Part shown: piece after piece, positions 37,803 to 48,393 of the stretch
How positions within the stretch are numbered: position 1 is the stretch's first letter
How the letters are laid out: the number at the start of each line of letters is the position of its first letter
NCBI RefSeq assembly: GCF_005405085.1
Contig: NZ_BJDJ01000004.1
Coordinates: 1-64,000 of the forward strand
Origin: Lactiplantibacillus daowaiensis
Lineage (GTDB): Bacteria; Bacillota; Bacilli; Lactobacillales; Lactobacillaceae
Direction of reading: 5' to 3'
Length of the DNA: 64,000 nucleotides
Position numbers and translations under genes: made by a program
The notes under the pieces: generated by a model
What the model saw: the letters and a program-made list of their open reading frames with translations, nothing else
What the model was told of the DNA's origin: nothing
The model's database searches: none

Positions 37803-38828
37803 TTAAATAAAGGTAAATGGATCTGTATTAAGTTGTGACGCTACCACTTTTAATGGCCAATCTTCGGCCACTTGCCACTGTTTAAACAATTGCGTCAAGT
37901 GGGGTTTACAAATACTTTCAATATGATGACCAGGGTCAATTACTGATAACCCTGACGCTAGCATATCATGGCCAGTATGGTAGTAAACATCACCAGTCAC
38001 GTAGACTTGGGCGCCTTTTTGTAAGGCGTCATGATAAAACTTACCACCGTCACCACCTAATACTGCGACCCGCTGGATCAATTGATCGGGATGCTGACTC
38101 ACAAGCCGCAAGCCATCAACGTGAAACACGCGTTTACATTCGGCTGCAAAGTCTTGCACCGTCATTGGTTTTGCTAAGTCGCCGATACGGCCCATACTAT
38201 ATTGATGGCCACCAGTTAGTAACGGCATGACTTGGTAATCCCAAGCATCACTCCCAATGAGCGTCTTAATTTCAGCAAGTGCCCCACTCAGGTTAGCTTG
38301 CAACAAGTCAACACTAAACTGGGCACCCGAATTAAAGGCATACCGATCGACTGTTGCCTGATGACGCTTAGTTAAACATTCTTGTACCCGTTCCGATTGG
38401 GCAGCTGGCACGGTCACCGTCAAGCGCACAGCTGGTTCTCGATAACCAGGCACTAACCCGGTCACCTGTTGCAAGCGCAACGCTTGGGCGAGCCAATCAT
38501 TCATGCCACCATCCGCACAATCCAAGTTTGTATGTGCGGCATACACTAGGATATGATGGGCAGCAATCTTGCCATACATGGCCTTTTGTGGATCTTGATA
38601 GTCTAAATTATCAGCGGGGCGAAACATCACGGGATGATGGGCAAAAATCATATCCGCGCCCACCGCAATGGCTTCGTCGACAACTTCTGGGCGCACATCT
38701 AATGTCACTAAAACTTTATGGATTTCTTGATTAGGATCACCAATCTGTAACCCTGTTGGATCATGGTGCCACTTCAACTTCAATGGTGCAAATTCTTCAA
38801 ATCGAGCAATTAACTCACTTGCCAGCAT
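37803..38828 (-). CDS. Nif3-like dinuclear metal-centre protein (YqfO type)
   Basis: 341 residues, the long form with an inserted ferredoxin/PII-like domain (about 120-225). Metal-site His/Asp motifs are FAHHPVMFRP, YAAHTNLDCADGGM and DPGHHIESICKPHL. It is often annotated as GTP cyclohydrolase I type 2, but the in vivo reaction is uncertain. It overlaps trmK by 14 bp, the same trmK-yqfO pair seen next to the sigA gene in Bacillus. Confidence 0.92.
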   Translation of the reverse strand: MLASELIARFEEFAPLKLKWHHDPTGLQIGDPNQEIHKVLVTLDVRPEVVDEAIAVGADMIFAHHPVMFRPADNLDYQDPQKAMYGKIAAHHILVYAAHTNLDCADGGMNDWLAQALRLQQVTGLVPGYREPAVRLTVTVPAAQSERVQECLTKRHQATVDRYAFNSGAQFSVDLLQANLSGALAEIKTLIGSDAWDYQVMPLLTGGHQYSMGRIGDLAKPMTVQDFAAECKRVFHVDGLRLVSQHPDQLIQRVAVLGGDGGKFYHDALQKGAQVYVTGDVYYHTGHDMLASGLSVIDPGHHIESICKPHLTQLFKQWQVAEDWPLKVVASQLNTDPFTFI

Positions 38829-39528
38829 CTTCCAAGACTCCCTTGATTAACGCAATTTTGGCTTGGGCCGCATCTAAATGGGCGGTTGGTGCGACTTTCG
38901 CTTGCTGCATTTGTTGGACCGCCGCTTGGGCCCGTTGTAATTCATGTTGCCACTTTTCGACAAAGACCGGTGACTTTTCTGCTAATAAATATGGACCAAA
39001 CAATAATTCAGCGGCTGAATAGGTTACCGCCGTTGTCGTCCGGTCAGCCACTAAAACTTCATACGTATGCCCATCTTCGGCCAAGATTCGTTCGGCCACC
39101 AATTTAAATTGATGCGTCATCAACCAATCGCGAACCGTTTCGGCACCAACATTTGGTTGTAAGACCAACCGTTTAACACCGATCAACTGAGCCTCACCGG
39201 TCGCTAAAATATGACGAATCAATGGACCACCCATCCCAGCAATCGTGATCGTATCGATCTGATCAGCTGGTTGAATCGCCGCTAACCCATCGGCCAAACG
39301 TGTCTGAACGATCGTAGTTAAGGCTAATTTTTTAATTTCATGTTGGGCATTTTCAAATGGGCCTTTAACGACCTCGCCCGCCACTGCATAACTGATTTGG
39401 TGATTTAACGCTAAATTCGCCGGTAAATAGGCGTGATCCGAGCCAATATCGGCCACCCGGGCTCCCGCAGGCACAAAGGCGCCCACCGTTGCTAATCGTT
39501 TTGATAAATGTTTGGCATCCACCGACAT
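38815..39528 (-). CDS. trmK: tRNA (adenine(22)-N(1))-methyltransferase TrmK
   Basis: 237 residues. It makes m1A22 in tRNA. The Rossmann SAM site is VADIGSDHAYLPANLAL (about residues 25-41), followed by the catalytic-region motif ITIAGMGGPLIRHIL. The C-terminal helical pair (about 180-237) is typical of the family. Start ATG lies close to AAGGGG; a GTG two codons on is an alternative. It shares the rpoD-trmK-nif3 neighbourhood of Firmicutes, although here a plus-strand gene separates it from rpoD. Confidence 0.93.
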   Translation of the reverse strand: MSVDAKHLSKRLATVGAFVPAGARVADIGSDHAYLPANLALNHQISYAVAGEVVKGPFENAQHEIKKLALTTIVQTRLADGLAAIQPADQIDTITIAGMGGPLIRHILATGEAQLIGVKRLVLQPNVGAETVRDWLMTHQFKLVAERILAEDGHTYEVLVADRTTTAVTYSAAELLFGPYLLAEKSPVFVEKWQHELQRAQAAVQQMQQAKVAPTAHLDAAQAKIALIKGVLEDAGK

Positions 39529-39718
39529 AACCCCTTTTTAAATTAAATTAAGTAACTGGTTTCATTTTACCATGTTGCGAAACTGATTAACCGTTCAAAA
39601 CCGTTTATTTTTAAATTAACAACTGGAAAGTGTTAGTTGCTAAGTCAACTAAATCATAAGTTCTGGTGAAGAAAGCTAAGTTTTGCTTAAGAACTCCAGG
39701 CCGGTGACAAAAACATGG

Positions 39719-39724
39719 CATAAT
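39719..39724 (+). promoter_or_regulatory. possible extended -10 promoter of the ligase-like gene
   Basis: TGGCATAAT carries a -10-like CATAAT with an upstream TG, about 45 bases before the ATG of the plus-strand membrane gene. No good -35 is seen, so this is a weak call. Confidence 0.3.
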
Positions 39725-39767
39725 GGACAGATGACTTTAAAAATTAGAGAGAAAGCTTGCGTTAAAC

Positions 39768-40964
39768 ATGTTAAAAAAACACGAGTTAACGGCTGATCAA
39801 TTTTTACTTGGCTTAAAACTCCTCGCCATTTTGCCACCCATCGGCATTGGGTGGCTCGTGTACTTAAGCCGCTGGCAATGGCTCAAACTATTTCGCCACC
39901 CCAAATCGATCTGGCATGACCAAGTCTTATGTTTCATCTTATTGTTACTGGGGATTACCGTTTTAAACTTCAATCGCCATGACTATCACAGTGACATCTT
40001 ATCTTGTTTAATGTTAATCGTATTAATGAACTTATGGCTGTTATGTCGTCGCTCGGCCCACCTGCTCACATTGGCTCAGATTCGACAATTTATTATTCAA
40101 TTCGGCATCTACATCACCATTAGTGGCAATATCTTCCACTGGCTCAATCAATGGGTCAACCTGCCAACTTGGCTCAAGTTTTTAGCTGGTGACCTATTAT
40201 GGGGCTATGCGGCTAATCAAGACCGGCTATTCGGTTCTGCCTATAATCCCAATGACGCCTGTTGCTTGCTCCTAATCGCACTCGGCCTATTCTTAGCTCA
40301 ATTCGGTCACCAAACCAACGTCATCGGTTCATCACACCACCAACGCTACTTAGATTGGCTGACAACTAGCCTATTAATGATCGGCATCTATCAAACGCAA
40401 TCGCGAACCGGGCTGATCTTAATGTTAGTATTGGTCATCGGCACCAGCTATCATTTAAATTGGCGTTACGGTGTCATGACCACCCTAAGCACTGCTTTAA
40501 TGAGCGCCATCGCCTTGAATTTACTGCCCCGTAGTTATTCTTGGGGAACAGCTTGGTCGTCACGCTTAACGATTTGGCAAAACAGCCTCGCCTTATTTAA
40601 AAATGCCCCTTGGTTTGGCGTCACCTATTTCGGCTTTGCCAAACAATACCTCAAACTGACCGGCACCTATGTCCCACACGCCCATGATATTTTTATCATG
40701 CTACTGGCGTCATTTGGCATTTTAGGGGGACTGGGTTTTGTGGCTTTAATTGCCGCCAATGGCTGGCATCTGGCCAAGCGCTGGCAACAACATCAACCAA
40801 TGCCTAACTTACGGTATTTTGGGATGACATTACCCATTATTTTAGCGTATGGGTTAACTGATTTCGTTTTATCTTCGATGCAAGTCTTAATTATCATTTT
40901 GCTACTGGTTGCCTATTGGCGCTACGAACAACGCCAGCGGACGACGTTACATTTAACCACCTAA
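39768..40964 (+). CDS. O-antigen ligase/Wzy polymerase-like membrane protein
   Basis: 398 residues with about ten membrane segments. The Wzy_C/ligase pattern is present: SRTGLILMLVLVIG, then RLTIWQNSLALFKNAPWFGV with the conserved Arg, a loop with YVPHAHDIFIMLLASFGILGG (His of the ligase motif), and paired C-terminal helices. Such enzymes transfer or polymerise undecaprenyl-linked glycans outside the membrane. There is no polysaccharide cluster beside it; it stands alone on the opposite strand between rpoD and trmK. The ribosome site is weak (GAGAG at a long distance). Substrate unknown. Confidence 0.8.
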   Translation: MLKKHELTADQFLLGLKLLAILPPIGIGWLVYLSRWQWLKLFRHPKSIWHDQVLCFILLLLGITVLNFNRHDYHSDILSCLMLIVLMNLWLLCRRSAHLLTLAQIRQFIIQFGIYITISGNIFHWLNQWVNLPTWLKFLAGDLLWGYAANQDRLFGSAYNPNDACCLLLIALGLFLAQFGHQTNVIGSSHHQRYLDWLTTSLLMIGIYQTQSRTGLILMLVLVIGTSYHLNWRYGVMTTLSTALMSAIALNLLPRSYSWGTAWSSRLTIWQNSLALFKNAPWFGVTYFGFAKQYLKLTGTYVPHAHDIFIMLLASFGILGGLGFVALIAANGWHLAKRWQQHQPMPNLRYFGMTLPIILAYGLTDFVLSSMQVLIIILLLVAYWRYEQRQRTTLHLTT

Positions 40965-40982
40965 AGCCTTAAATCGATCCAA

Positions 40983-41028
40983 AAAAAAGCCTGTGTGACC
41001 AGCTTCTAACTGATCACACAGGCTTTTT
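40983..41028. terminator. bidirectional intrinsic terminator
   Basis: The stem agcctgtgtga/tcacacaggct is flanked by A-rich and T-rich runs, so it serves both the plus-strand ligase-like gene and minus-strand rpoD, which converge here. Confidence 0.93.
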
Positions 41029-41036
41029 GACGATTG

Positions 41037-42137
41037 TTATTCTAAGAAATCTTTAAGTTGCTTACTCCGTGATGGGTGGCGCAACTTCCGTAAGGCTTTC
41101 GCTTCGATTTGACGAATCCGTTCCCGGGTTACCCCAAAGACTTTACCAACTTCTTCCAAAGTCCGGGTCCGACCATCATCTAAACCAAACCGTAACCGCA
41201 AGACGTTTTCTTCCCGATCAGTTAATGTATCGAGCACGCCTTCCAATTGTTCCTTCAATAATTCATAAGCCGCCGCATCGGCTGGTGACGTCGCATCTTG
41301 GTCTTCAATGAAGTCACCTAAATGTGAGTCATCTTCTTCACCGATTGGCGTTTCCAATGAAACTGGTTCTTGCGCAATCTTCAAGATTTCGCGAACCTTT
41401 TCCGTTGGCATATCCATTTCAGCCCCAATTTCTTCTGGTGTTGGTTCACGCCCTAAGTCTTGGAGTAATTGCCGTTGAATCCGAATCAACTTGTTAATCG
41501 TTTCAACCATGTGTACTGGAATCCGAATCGTCCGCGCTTGGTCCGCAATAGCCCGCGTAATCGCTTGCCGAATCCACCAAGTGGCGTACGTTGAGAACTT
41601 AAACCCTTTACGGTAATCAAACTTTTCAACGGCTTTCATCAAGCCCATGTTACCTTCTTGAATTAAGTCCAAGAATTGCATGCCCCGACCAACATACCGC
41701 TTCGCAATTGAAACCACCAACCGCAAGTTAGCTTCCGCCAACTCTTGTTTTGCAGTTTCGTCACCTTGTTCGATCCGCAAGGCCAATGCAACTTCTTCAT
41801 CGGCAGTCAATAAGTCAACTCGACCGATTTCTTTCAAGTACATCCGCACTGGGTCATTGATCTTGATCCCAGTCGCAGAACCAGCATCTTTTAATTCCTT
41901 CTTGCTGACCGTCTTAACACTCTTAACGGCCCGTGAATCAGGATCACCGTTTTCATCAACGACACTGATACCGGCATCTTCAACCTTTTGTAGTAACTTG
42001 TCAATCCCGTTAGCATCCAATTTGTATGGTGCGGCGAGTTTATCTGATAATTCGTCATACTTAATGCTACCAGTTTTCTTGTAACTCTTAATTAAGGCTT
42101 TAACGGCCTTATCATAATCAGTTGTTGCTTTTGCCAT
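41037..42137 (-). CDS. rpoD: primary sigma factor SigA (RpoD)
   Basis: 366 residues. It directs RNA polymerase to housekeeping promoters. Regions 1.2 ([16 protein letters not shown]), 2 ([37 protein letters not shown], here cited in parts), 3 and 4.2 ([18 protein letters not shown]) are complete. It lacks the long region 1.1 insert of Proteobacterial RpoD, as usual for Firmicutes. It lies 13 bp after dnaG, the remnant of the macromolecular synthesis operon. Ribosome site AGGAGG. Confidence 0.98.
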   Translation of the reverse strand: MAKATTDYDKAVKALIKSYKKTGSIKYDELSDKLAAPYKLDANGIDKLLQKVEDAGISVVDENGDPDSRAVKSVKTVSKKELKDAGSATGIKINDPVRMYLKEIGRVDLLTADEEVALALRIEQGDETAKQELAEANLRLVVSIAKRYVGRGMQFLDLIQEGNMGLMKAVEKFDYRKGFKFSTYATWWIRQAITRAIADQARTIRIPVHMVETINKLIRIQRQLLQDLGREPTPEEIGAEMDMPTEKVREILKIAQEPVSLETPIGEEDDSHLGDFIEDQDATSPADAAAYELLKEQLEGVLDTLTDREENVLRLRFGLDDGRTRTLEEVGKVFGVTRERIRQIEAKALRKLRHPSRSKQLKDFLE

Positions 42138-42150
42138 GAAGAGTAGCCTC

Positions 42151-44037
42151 CTATAAGTTGTCAGCTTGTTTTACTTGCTGTTGTTGTCGATATAATTCAA
42201 TTAGTTCCAACGTTAACCGTTGGACTAAATCTTGATTACCTAATTGTTTAGCAGCGGTTAATTCGGTCTTCTTACCATTAATTTGCTCAGCGACGGGATG
42301 TTGATTCATGATGACATTCACCAAATCCGCCACTTCTTCGGTTGACGTTTCACTGGCAATATCCATGAACTCTAAACTGGTCACCACTTGTTTTAAGTGC
42401 TCATCCGTCATAAAGTCCGTAAAGATCGCCAATTCAAACCGATTATGCGTATTAAAATAGGCCTCGGCATCCGCTAAAATATTTTGATATTGATCATGCA
42501 CAAAATGAAAATCAGCCAACGCCATCACACGTAACCAAACATCGTGATCATGTAACAGTCGGTACAATAGCAGCCGTTCCGCCCGTTCGACCCGACTTAA
42601 TGGCGCCGCGTTCATATTAGTCGGCGTGCCATCAATGCTTGGCGGTGGCGGGGTGAGCCCCGCCGCTTCTGGCGATAACCGTGGCGGTGCCGCTTGCGTC
42701 GGCTGGCGGTGAACCGTTTGTTGGCCCACCACTGACCGCAATTGTTGCCGCAAATCTGCCTTATCTAACCCGAATTCTTGGACCAATTGATTTAAATATA
42801 GGTCTTGTTCCACATTGGACGATAACCCGGCCAATTGTTTTAACACGGCCGCCAAATAAGTCAATTGATCCTGCGTATTTTGCAAATTTAAGTCATGCCG
42901 CAAATATTGCATTTCAAAGGCTGTTGGTGTTTGTTTGCCGTCATCAAAGACTTGCACAAACTTTTCAGTACCCGCAGCACGCAAATATTCATCCGGGTCC
43001 ATCCCGTCTGGCATCTGAATCACACCGAGGTTTAAACGACTATTGTCACCTAACAACTTCAGTGCTCGATCCGTTGCCTTTTGTCCGGGCATATCACTAT
43101 CATAACAAATATAAAGTTGGTCGGTCACCCGTTCCAACATGTAAATTTGCTCGTTAGTCAGACTGGTCCCCATTGAAGCGACCCCATTTTGGATACCGGC
43201 CCGATAAGCCGCAATCACATCCATGAAGCCTTCAAATAAAACCACACTTTTGCGTTGGCGAATCGCACCGCGTGCCAAGTCAAAGTTAAACAGCACTGAG
43301 CGTTTGTTGAATAATTTAGTTTCAGGACTATTTAGATATTTGGGTTCATCCGGTGACTTCGTTAAAATGCGACCGGAAAAAGCAATGACGCGACCACTGG
43401 CATCTTTAATCGGAAACAAGACGCGATCAACGAACCGATCTCGTAACTCGCCAGCTTGATTTTCAATAAATAATCCCGACTGTCGTAACAATTGGTAATC
43501 AGTCTTATGGGCTTTAAAGAAATCCAATAACAATTGGTTTTTAGGCGCATAACCAATTCCAAATGTTGCAATGGTTTGATCATCTAACCCACGTTCATGT
43601 AAATAAGCTAATGCCGATTCACCCAACTCGGTATTGACCAAAATATGTTGATACATCTTGGCGCTGTCAGCATAAAGATCCAACAAATCACTTTGCAATT
43701 GATCTTTAGGCTTCGCCGGTTGTGCTTGTGCCGTATAAGTTGCTGGTAAGTCAATATGGCCAAAATCAGCGACCTTGCTCACTGCTTCTGGGAAACTAAG
43801 ATTTTCCAATTCCATAATGAAGGAAAAGACATTACCACCACGACCACAACTGAAACAGTGAAAAATTTGTTTTTGTTCATTAACTGAAAACGATGGCGTC
43901 CGTTCCTCATGGAAAGGACATAGCCCAAATAGGTTTTTACCAGCTTTTTTTAACTGGACATACTGGCCAATAAAGTCCGCGATATTGACTGCGGACCGGA
44001 CTTGATCAACTTTTTCTTCTGGAATCAAATTGGCCAC
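42151..44037 (-). CDS. dnaG: DNA primase DnaG
   Basis: 628 residues from GTG 44037 (GGGGTGG upstream). It makes RNA primers at the replication fork. The N-terminal zinc finger ([12 protein letters not shown] with CFSCGRGG) is intact. The TOPRIM core shows [13 protein letters not shown] and the acidic [11 protein letters not shown] Pro/Ala-rich linker (about 445-480) leads to the C-terminal domain that binds DnaB helicase. Followed by rpoD. Confidence 0.97.
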   Translation of the reverse strand: MANLIPEEKVDQVRSAVNIADFIGQYVQLKKAGKNLFGLCPFHEERTPSFSVNEQKQIFHCFSCGRGGNVFSFIMELENLSFPEAVSKVADFGHIDLPATYTAQAQPAKPKDQLQSDLLDLYADSAKMYQHILVNTELGESALAYLHERGLDDQTIATFGIGYAPKNQLLLDFFKAHKTDYQLLRQSGLFIENQAGELRDRFVDRVLFPIKDASGRVIAFSGRILTKSPDEPKYLNSPETKLFNKRSVLFNFDLARGAIRQRKSVVLFEGFMDVIAAYRAGIQNGVASMGTSLTNEQIYMLERVTDQLYICYDSDMPGQKATDRALKLLGDNSRLNLGVIQMPDGMDPDEYLRAAGTEKFVQVFDDGKQTPTAFEMQYLRHDLNLQNTQDQLTYLAAVLKQLAGLSSNVEQDLYLNQLVQEFGLDKADLRQQLRSVVGQQTVHRQPTQAAPPRLSPEAAGLTPPPPSIDGTPTNMNAAPLSRVERAERLLLYRLLHDHDVWLRVMALADFHFVHDQYQNILADAEAYFNTHNRFELAIFTDFMTDEHLKQVVTSLEFMDIASETSTEEVADLVNVIMNQHPVAEQINGKKTELTAAKQLGNQDLVQRLTLELIELYRQQQQVKQADNL

Positions 44038-44156
44038 TTTGCCACCCCATTTCTCACGTCAATCGACTGACAAATCCACCAAAATTCGCTAAACATTCAA
44101 AAGCCGCATCACGAATACGAGATGCGACTATTAACGTGCGAATTTCTACAAAATAT

Positions 44157-44185
44157 ATCTTATCACAAGGTTGACAGGTGTGCAA
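44157..44185 (-). promoter_or_regulatory. promoter of dnaG-rpoD
   Basis: TTGCAC (44180-44185), a 17-bp spacer and TAAGAT (44157-44162). It implies a leader of about 110 nt that contains a cgcatc/gatgcg hairpin (about 44104-44128) of unknown role. Confidence 0.55.
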
Positions 44186-44234
44186 CAATAAGTTGCGATT
44201 ATTAGACACTTTTGTCAAGTATGTCTTAATTTTT

Positions 44235-44279
44235 AACAAAAAAGAACAAGGTCACTTCGTAAAGAAGGACCTTGTTCTT
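44235..44279 (-). terminator. intrinsic terminator of glyQS
   Basis: A 12-bp stem agaacaaggtc/gaccttgttct (44243-44279) is followed on the minus strand by TTTTTT. It lies 20 bases after the glyS stop. Confidence 0.93.
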
Positions 44280-44298
44280 GATTATACTACCGCCAAAC

Positions 44299-46383
44299 TT
44301 ATTTCACGACTAATTGGTTCAAATCACCCATGACCTTGACCATATCAGCAATAATTAAGAGTTGCTTCAAATGGTTGTCACGGACTTTTTCGTCCTTACT
44401 CATGACCATCGTTTGTTCAAAGTAATCCGCAATTAATGGCCGTAAGCCAGCTAAGGCTTTGAAACGGTCATCCATGCTCATCGTTGGTGTAATTTGTTGT
44501 TGCACTTGTTGCACGGCATCATATAGATGTTGTTCTGCATCGTTTTCAAACAAGCTTGGATCAACTTGTAAATCTGCAATATCGATATCTGCTTTGGCTG
44601 TAATCCGTAAGAGTCGGGTAAAGGCTTCAATCGTATCCTTGAATTCAGGATTGTTTTGCTGTGCGTTCAATACATCGGCAGCCTTGAACATTTCCCGGAT
44701 ATCTTGACGGCTCCCTCTAATGACCGTATCGACAATGTCATAGCGCAATTTTTGATTGCTGAACCATTGCTTGACCCGATCAGTTAAGAAATCTGCGACC
44801 GGTTTCGTTTGCTTGGCAAAGTCTAGGTCAAAGGTCGCATCATGAGCGACCAATTCAGCTTGGATATCCTTTTCGAAATCGCGAATTGGGAAGTCCCAAC
44901 CTTGATTACGAATAATGCGGACCATCCCGAAGGCTTGACGCCGTAAAGCAAATGGATCATTTGAGCCACTAGGCGTTAAACCAACCGCAAAGAAACTCGT
45001 AATCGAATCAATCTTATCAGCTAACGCTAAGACTGCCCCGACCTTTGAAGCTGGTAAGTCGCCATCGGCACTGATTGGCATGTAATGTTCCCGAATCGCT
45101 TGGGCAACGGCTGGATCTTCACCCTTTAAGACGGCATACTTTTCACCCATGACCCCTTGGAGTTCTGGGAATTCGCCAACCATCCCGGTGACTAAGTCGA
45201 ACTTGTAGATTTGGGCAGCGCGATGCAATTGATTCTTTTCAGTTTCGCTTAAGTTAAAGCGCTTGGCTAAAAAGTCACCAATATACATGACCCGTTGCAT
45301 CTTCTCATACATCGTCCCGATCTTATCATGGAAGCTAACTTTCTTTAAGCGTTCCACATATTCTTGAATCGAATGTTGTTGGTCTTCATGATAGAAGAAA
45401 GCAGCATCTTCCAAACGAGCCGTTAAGACCTTTTGATTCCCTAACGCCACATTTTGTAAGTTTTCAGTATTACCGTTACGTACTGAAACAAAGTGTGGCA
45501 ATAAGTTATCATCCGCATCAGTCACATAGAAAAAACGTTGATGATCACGCATTGAGGTAACCAACACTTCGTCTGGGATCGTCAAGTATTTCGTATCAAA
45601 GTCCCCAGCAAAGGCGGTTGGGTATTCAACTAAGTTATTAACTTCTTCCAACAAGTCTTCATTAACGACAATGTGCCAATCATGTTCTTGCGCTAAAGCC
45701 GCGATTTGATCGCGAATCTTCGCTTTTCGTTTAGCCGCATCGGCAATAACGAATTCCTTAGCCAAATCAGCTTCATAGTCAGCAGCAGTCGCGATTTCAA
45801 CATCATGCCCTAAGAAACGATGGCCACGGCTCACCCGACCAGCTTCAACATCTAAGATTTGAATTGGGACGATTTCATCATCTAATAACGACACTAACCA
45901 ACGAATTGGCCGAATATATTTGAAACTAAACGTTGACCACTTCATCATCGTTGGGAAGTTCATCTTAGTGATGACGTCTTTAATACCAGCAGCTAAAACA
46001 GCTTGGGCCGTTTTACCAGCCGTAAAAGTTTGGACAAAGACATAAGGAGTTCCTTTGATTTCTTTAAAGACGATATCATCGGTTGAGGCCCCTTGACCTT
46101 TAGAAAAACCAATCGCTGCCTTAGTCCAGTTACCATCAGCGTCTTGCGCGATTTTTTTAGCTGGGCCCCGAACTTCTTTTTTCACATCAGCTTGCTTATC
46201 AGCCAAGCCTTCGATTTGAACGGCTAACCGCCGTGGCGTTGAGAATAAGTTAATTTGGTCAAAATCCAAGCGTTCTTCTTGCAAGAACTTCGTCAACCGT
46301 TCTTTTAATTGCAAAATACTAGGAGTGACGACATGCGCCGGCATTTCTTCCAACCCGATTTCGAGTAAATAAGTTTTAGCCAT
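44299..46383 (-). CDS. glyS: glycine-tRNA ligase beta subunit
   Basis: 694 residues. With GlyQ it forms the alpha2-beta2 enzyme that charges tRNA-Gly. It begins with the family signature KTYLLEIGLEEMPAHVV, carries an HD-like domain (about 380-500) and ends in an anticodon-binding domain. Its ATG overlaps the glyQ stop by one base (TAATG), so translation is coupled. It is regulated with glyQ by the glycine T-box. Confidence 0.98.
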   Translation of the reverse strand: MAKTYLLEIGLEEMPAHVVTPSILQLKERLTKFLQEERLDFDQINLFSTPRRLAVQIEGLADKQADVKKEVRGPAKKIAQDADGNWTKAAIGFSKGQGASTDDIVFKEIKGTPYVFVQTFTAGKTAQAVLAAGIKDVITKMNFPTMMKWSTFSFKYIRPIRWLVSLLDDEIVPIQILDVEAGRVSRGHRFLGHDVEIATAADYEADLAKEFVIADAAKRKAKIRDQIAALAQEHDWHIVVNEDLLEEVNNLVEYPTAFAGDFDTKYLTIPDEVLVTSMRDHQRFFYVTDADDNLLPHFVSVRNGNTENLQNVALGNQKVLTARLEDAAFFYHEDQQHSIQEYVERLKKVSFHDKIGTMYEKMQRVMYIGDFLAKRFNLSETEKNQLHRAAQIYKFDLVTGMVGEFPELQGVMGEKYAVLKGEDPAVAQAIREHYMPISADGDLPASKVGAVLALADKIDSITSFFAVGLTPSGSNDPFALRRQAFGMVRIIRNQGWDFPIRDFEKDIQAELVAHDATFDLDFAKQTKPVADFLTDRVKQWFSNQKLRYDIVDTVIRGSRQDIREMFKAADVLNAQQNNPEFKDTIEAFTRLLRITAKADIDIADLQVDPSLFENDAEQHLYDAVQQVQQQITPTMSMDDRFKALAGLRPLIADYFEQTMVMSKDEKVRDNHLKQLLIIADMVKVMGDLNQLVVK

Positions 46384-47282
46384 TATTTCGCTTCCTCCTG
46401 TGCATGTTTGAGTAATGGGAAGCCCCGTTTTTCACGTTGTGCGACGAATTCTTTGGCAATTGATTTTGCCATATTCCGAATTCGGTCTAAGTAACCAGCC
46501 CGTTCAGTCACTGAGACCATCCCACGTGCATCCATCAAGTTAAAGGTATGACTACATTTCAAACAATAGTCATACGCTGGATGGACTAAACCATTTTCAA
46601 TTTGTCGTTTGGCTTCTTTTTCATATTCATCAAACAACATTAACAATAAGTCTTCATTGCTATCTTCAAAGGCATACTTTGAATTTTCAAATTCAGGTTC
46701 CAAGAAGATATCACCGTACTTCACACCGTCGCCCCATTCAAGGTCAAAGACTGAGTTGACATCTTGAATATATGAGGATAAGCGTTCAAGGCCATACGTG
46801 ATTTCAGACGTTACCGGATCAACTTCTAGACCACCGACTTGTTGGAAATAAGTGAATTGACTGATTTCCATCCCGTCTAACCAAACTTCCCAACCAACAC
46901 CGGCACACCCCATGGATGGGTTTTCCCAGTTATCTTCAACGAAGCGAATATCATGTTCTAGTGGATTAATACCTAATTTTTGTAAACTTTGTAAGTATAA
47001 ATCTTGGATATTTTCGGGTGATGGTTTCATCACGACTTGGAATTGATGATGTTGATATAACCGGTTAGGGTTTTCACCATAACGCCCATCAGCTGGCCGC
47101 CGTGATGGTTCAACGTAAGCCGCATTCCATGGTTCTGGTCCAATGGCCCGTAAGAAGGTATATGGACTCATCGTCCCGGCCCCTTTTTCCGTATCGTAAG
47201 ATTGCATTAGCATACAACCTTGGTCTGACCAAAATTCTTGCAAGGTTAAGATAATCTCTTGCACTGATAACTTTTTGCTCAT
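46383..47282 (-). CDS. glyQ: glycine-tRNA ligase alpha subunit
   Basis: 299 residues from ATG 47282, preceded by GGGAGG at about 8 bases; the open frame further upstream runs into the T-box terminator region and is not used. It is the catalytic class II subunit: [32 protein letters not shown] (motif 2 Arg) and [14 protein letters not shown] are seen. The beta subunit follows directly. Confidence 0.98.
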   Translation of the reverse strand: MSKKLSVQEIILTLQEFWSDQGCMLMQSYDTEKGAGTMSPYTFLRAIGPEPWNAAYVEPSRRPADGRYGENPNRLYQHHQFQVVMKPSPENIQDLYLQSLQKLGINPLEHDIRFVEDNWENPSMGCAGVGWEVWLDGMEISQFTYFQQVGGLEVDPVTSEITYGLERLSSYIQDVNSVFDLEWGDGVKYGDIFLEPEFENSKYAFEDSNEDLLLMLFDEYEKEAKRQIENGLVHPAYDYCLKCSHTFNLMDARGMVSVTERAGYLDRIRNMAKSIAKEFVAQREKRGFPLLKHAQEEAK

Positions 47283-47327
47283 TTTCTTCCTCCCAAAAAT
47301 TAGTGACTGAATCGGACAGCACGGCAC

Positions 47328-47540
47328 AAAAAAAGTCCCCTGCCGTTACAACATAACGACATAGGGACGATTGATTTCGCGGTTCCACCCTACTTCTGAG
47401 AAAACCTCAGCAGCTTGATTAATTGTAAAAAGCTCCGAAAGCGCCAATCACTAGGTCACCTAACCATTTTCCACCACCATGGTCTCACTAAAGGGTTTGC
47501 CTAGTAACTCTCTCTCATCAATACTTAACTATTCAGTTCT
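47328..47540 (-). promoter_or_regulatory. glycine T-box riboswitch
   Basis: The antiterminator core AGGGTGGAACCGCG (47378-47391) is followed by a terminator whose GTCCC/GGGAC stem (47335-47368) ends in seven T. Upstream Stem I has ACTAGG/CCTAGT arms, and the specifier loop 3' side reads GATTGGCGCTTTC, giving GGC (glycine) at 47443-47445. Uncharged tRNA-Gly should promote glyQS transcription. Confidence 0.95.
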
Positions 47541-47560
47541 TCATCATCATAGCTGACTGC

Positions 47561-48376
47561 CTAGGGTTTGTCAATGCCTGACTCTGGCGTCACATCAGTT
47601 GAACGGGGTTTTAACGGTTGATACCAACTCCCCATCTGATCAATGAAGCGTTTCGACTTTAAATGTAACCCCACCGAATTATCATAAATTTCATCTAAGA
47701 TTCGGCGCAGTTGCGTTGCCGTCGTCGATTTAACGTTGATCGAATGGACCTTCGCTAAATCCAGCACTGAAAATTGACGCAAATAAAAGATAGCGGCCTG
47801 ACTAGCATGCAATCGATGGGGATCAAGATGCCAATGTTGTTGGCACAATAACCCCCCATAGCTTTCCGAGTAATCAAACGGTAAATCTTGCCGACCACAA
47901 ACCGCACACCACCGTAATTCCGGTGCCACACCGAATGCCCCTAACAATTGAATTTCAACAACGTTGGCCACTAGCGCCGGCGCTACGTGTTGATCAATTA
48001 ATTGTAATGCACTCGTTATTTGTTGATACCAACTACCAACCGGCTGATTATCTGGATAGGCCACATCGATCAAATTCATGATGTACGTGGCATAAGCATT
48101 GAGTTCAATGTCTTGACTGATTTGTTCAAAATATTGAACTGACTTGGCACTGTTAATATAAGACAGCCCTTGATCACGTAAGTCACCAACATATTCGCCC
48201 ATGGTAAACGGCAATAACTCAGCTGCCATTTTAAACCCTCGTTTGCGGGCGCCGCGAATGAAGAACATCTTCTTACCATATTCTGCTGTCAGGAACTTAA
48301 TCAACATATCGCGTTCCCGATAATCACGCCGATACAATAAAATGCCATTAAAATTGGCAATCATTTGTTGGGCCAT
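47561..48376 (-). CDS. recO: DNA repair protein RecO
   Basis: 271 residues. It loads RecA with RecR/RecF at gaps. The N-terminal OB fold (NGILLYRRDYRERDMLIKFLT) is followed by a helical domain and a Cys zinc site (LRWCAVCGRQDLPF with a later LLCQQHWHL). Ribosome site AGGTG. It ends the phoH-ybeY-dgkA-era-recO operon, 17 bp after era. No clear terminator follows before the glyQ T-box. Confidence 0.95.
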   Translation of the reverse strand: MAQQMIANFNGILLYRRDYRERDMLIKFLTAEYGKKMFFIRGARKRGFKMAAELLPFTMGEYVGDLRDQGLSYINSAKSVQYFEQISQDIELNAYATYIMNLIDVAYPDNQPVGSWYQQITSALQLIDQHVAPALVANVVEIQLLGAFGVAPELRWCAVCGRQDLPFDYSESYGGLLCQQHWHLDPHRLHASQAAIFYLRQFSVLDLAKVHSINVKSTTATQLRRILDEIYDNSVGLHLKSKRFIDQMGSWYQPLKPRSTDVTPESGIDKP

Positions 48377-48393
48377 GCGATCACCTGACGCTT

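Noticed and set aside
44054-44239. Minus-strand frame of 61 codons before dnaG
   Set aside because: It spans the dnaG promoter and leader and has no ribosome site.
47283-47388. Minus-strand open frames across the T-box before glyQ
   Set aside because: They cover the T-box terminator; the real glyQ start is ATG 47282 with GGGAGG.
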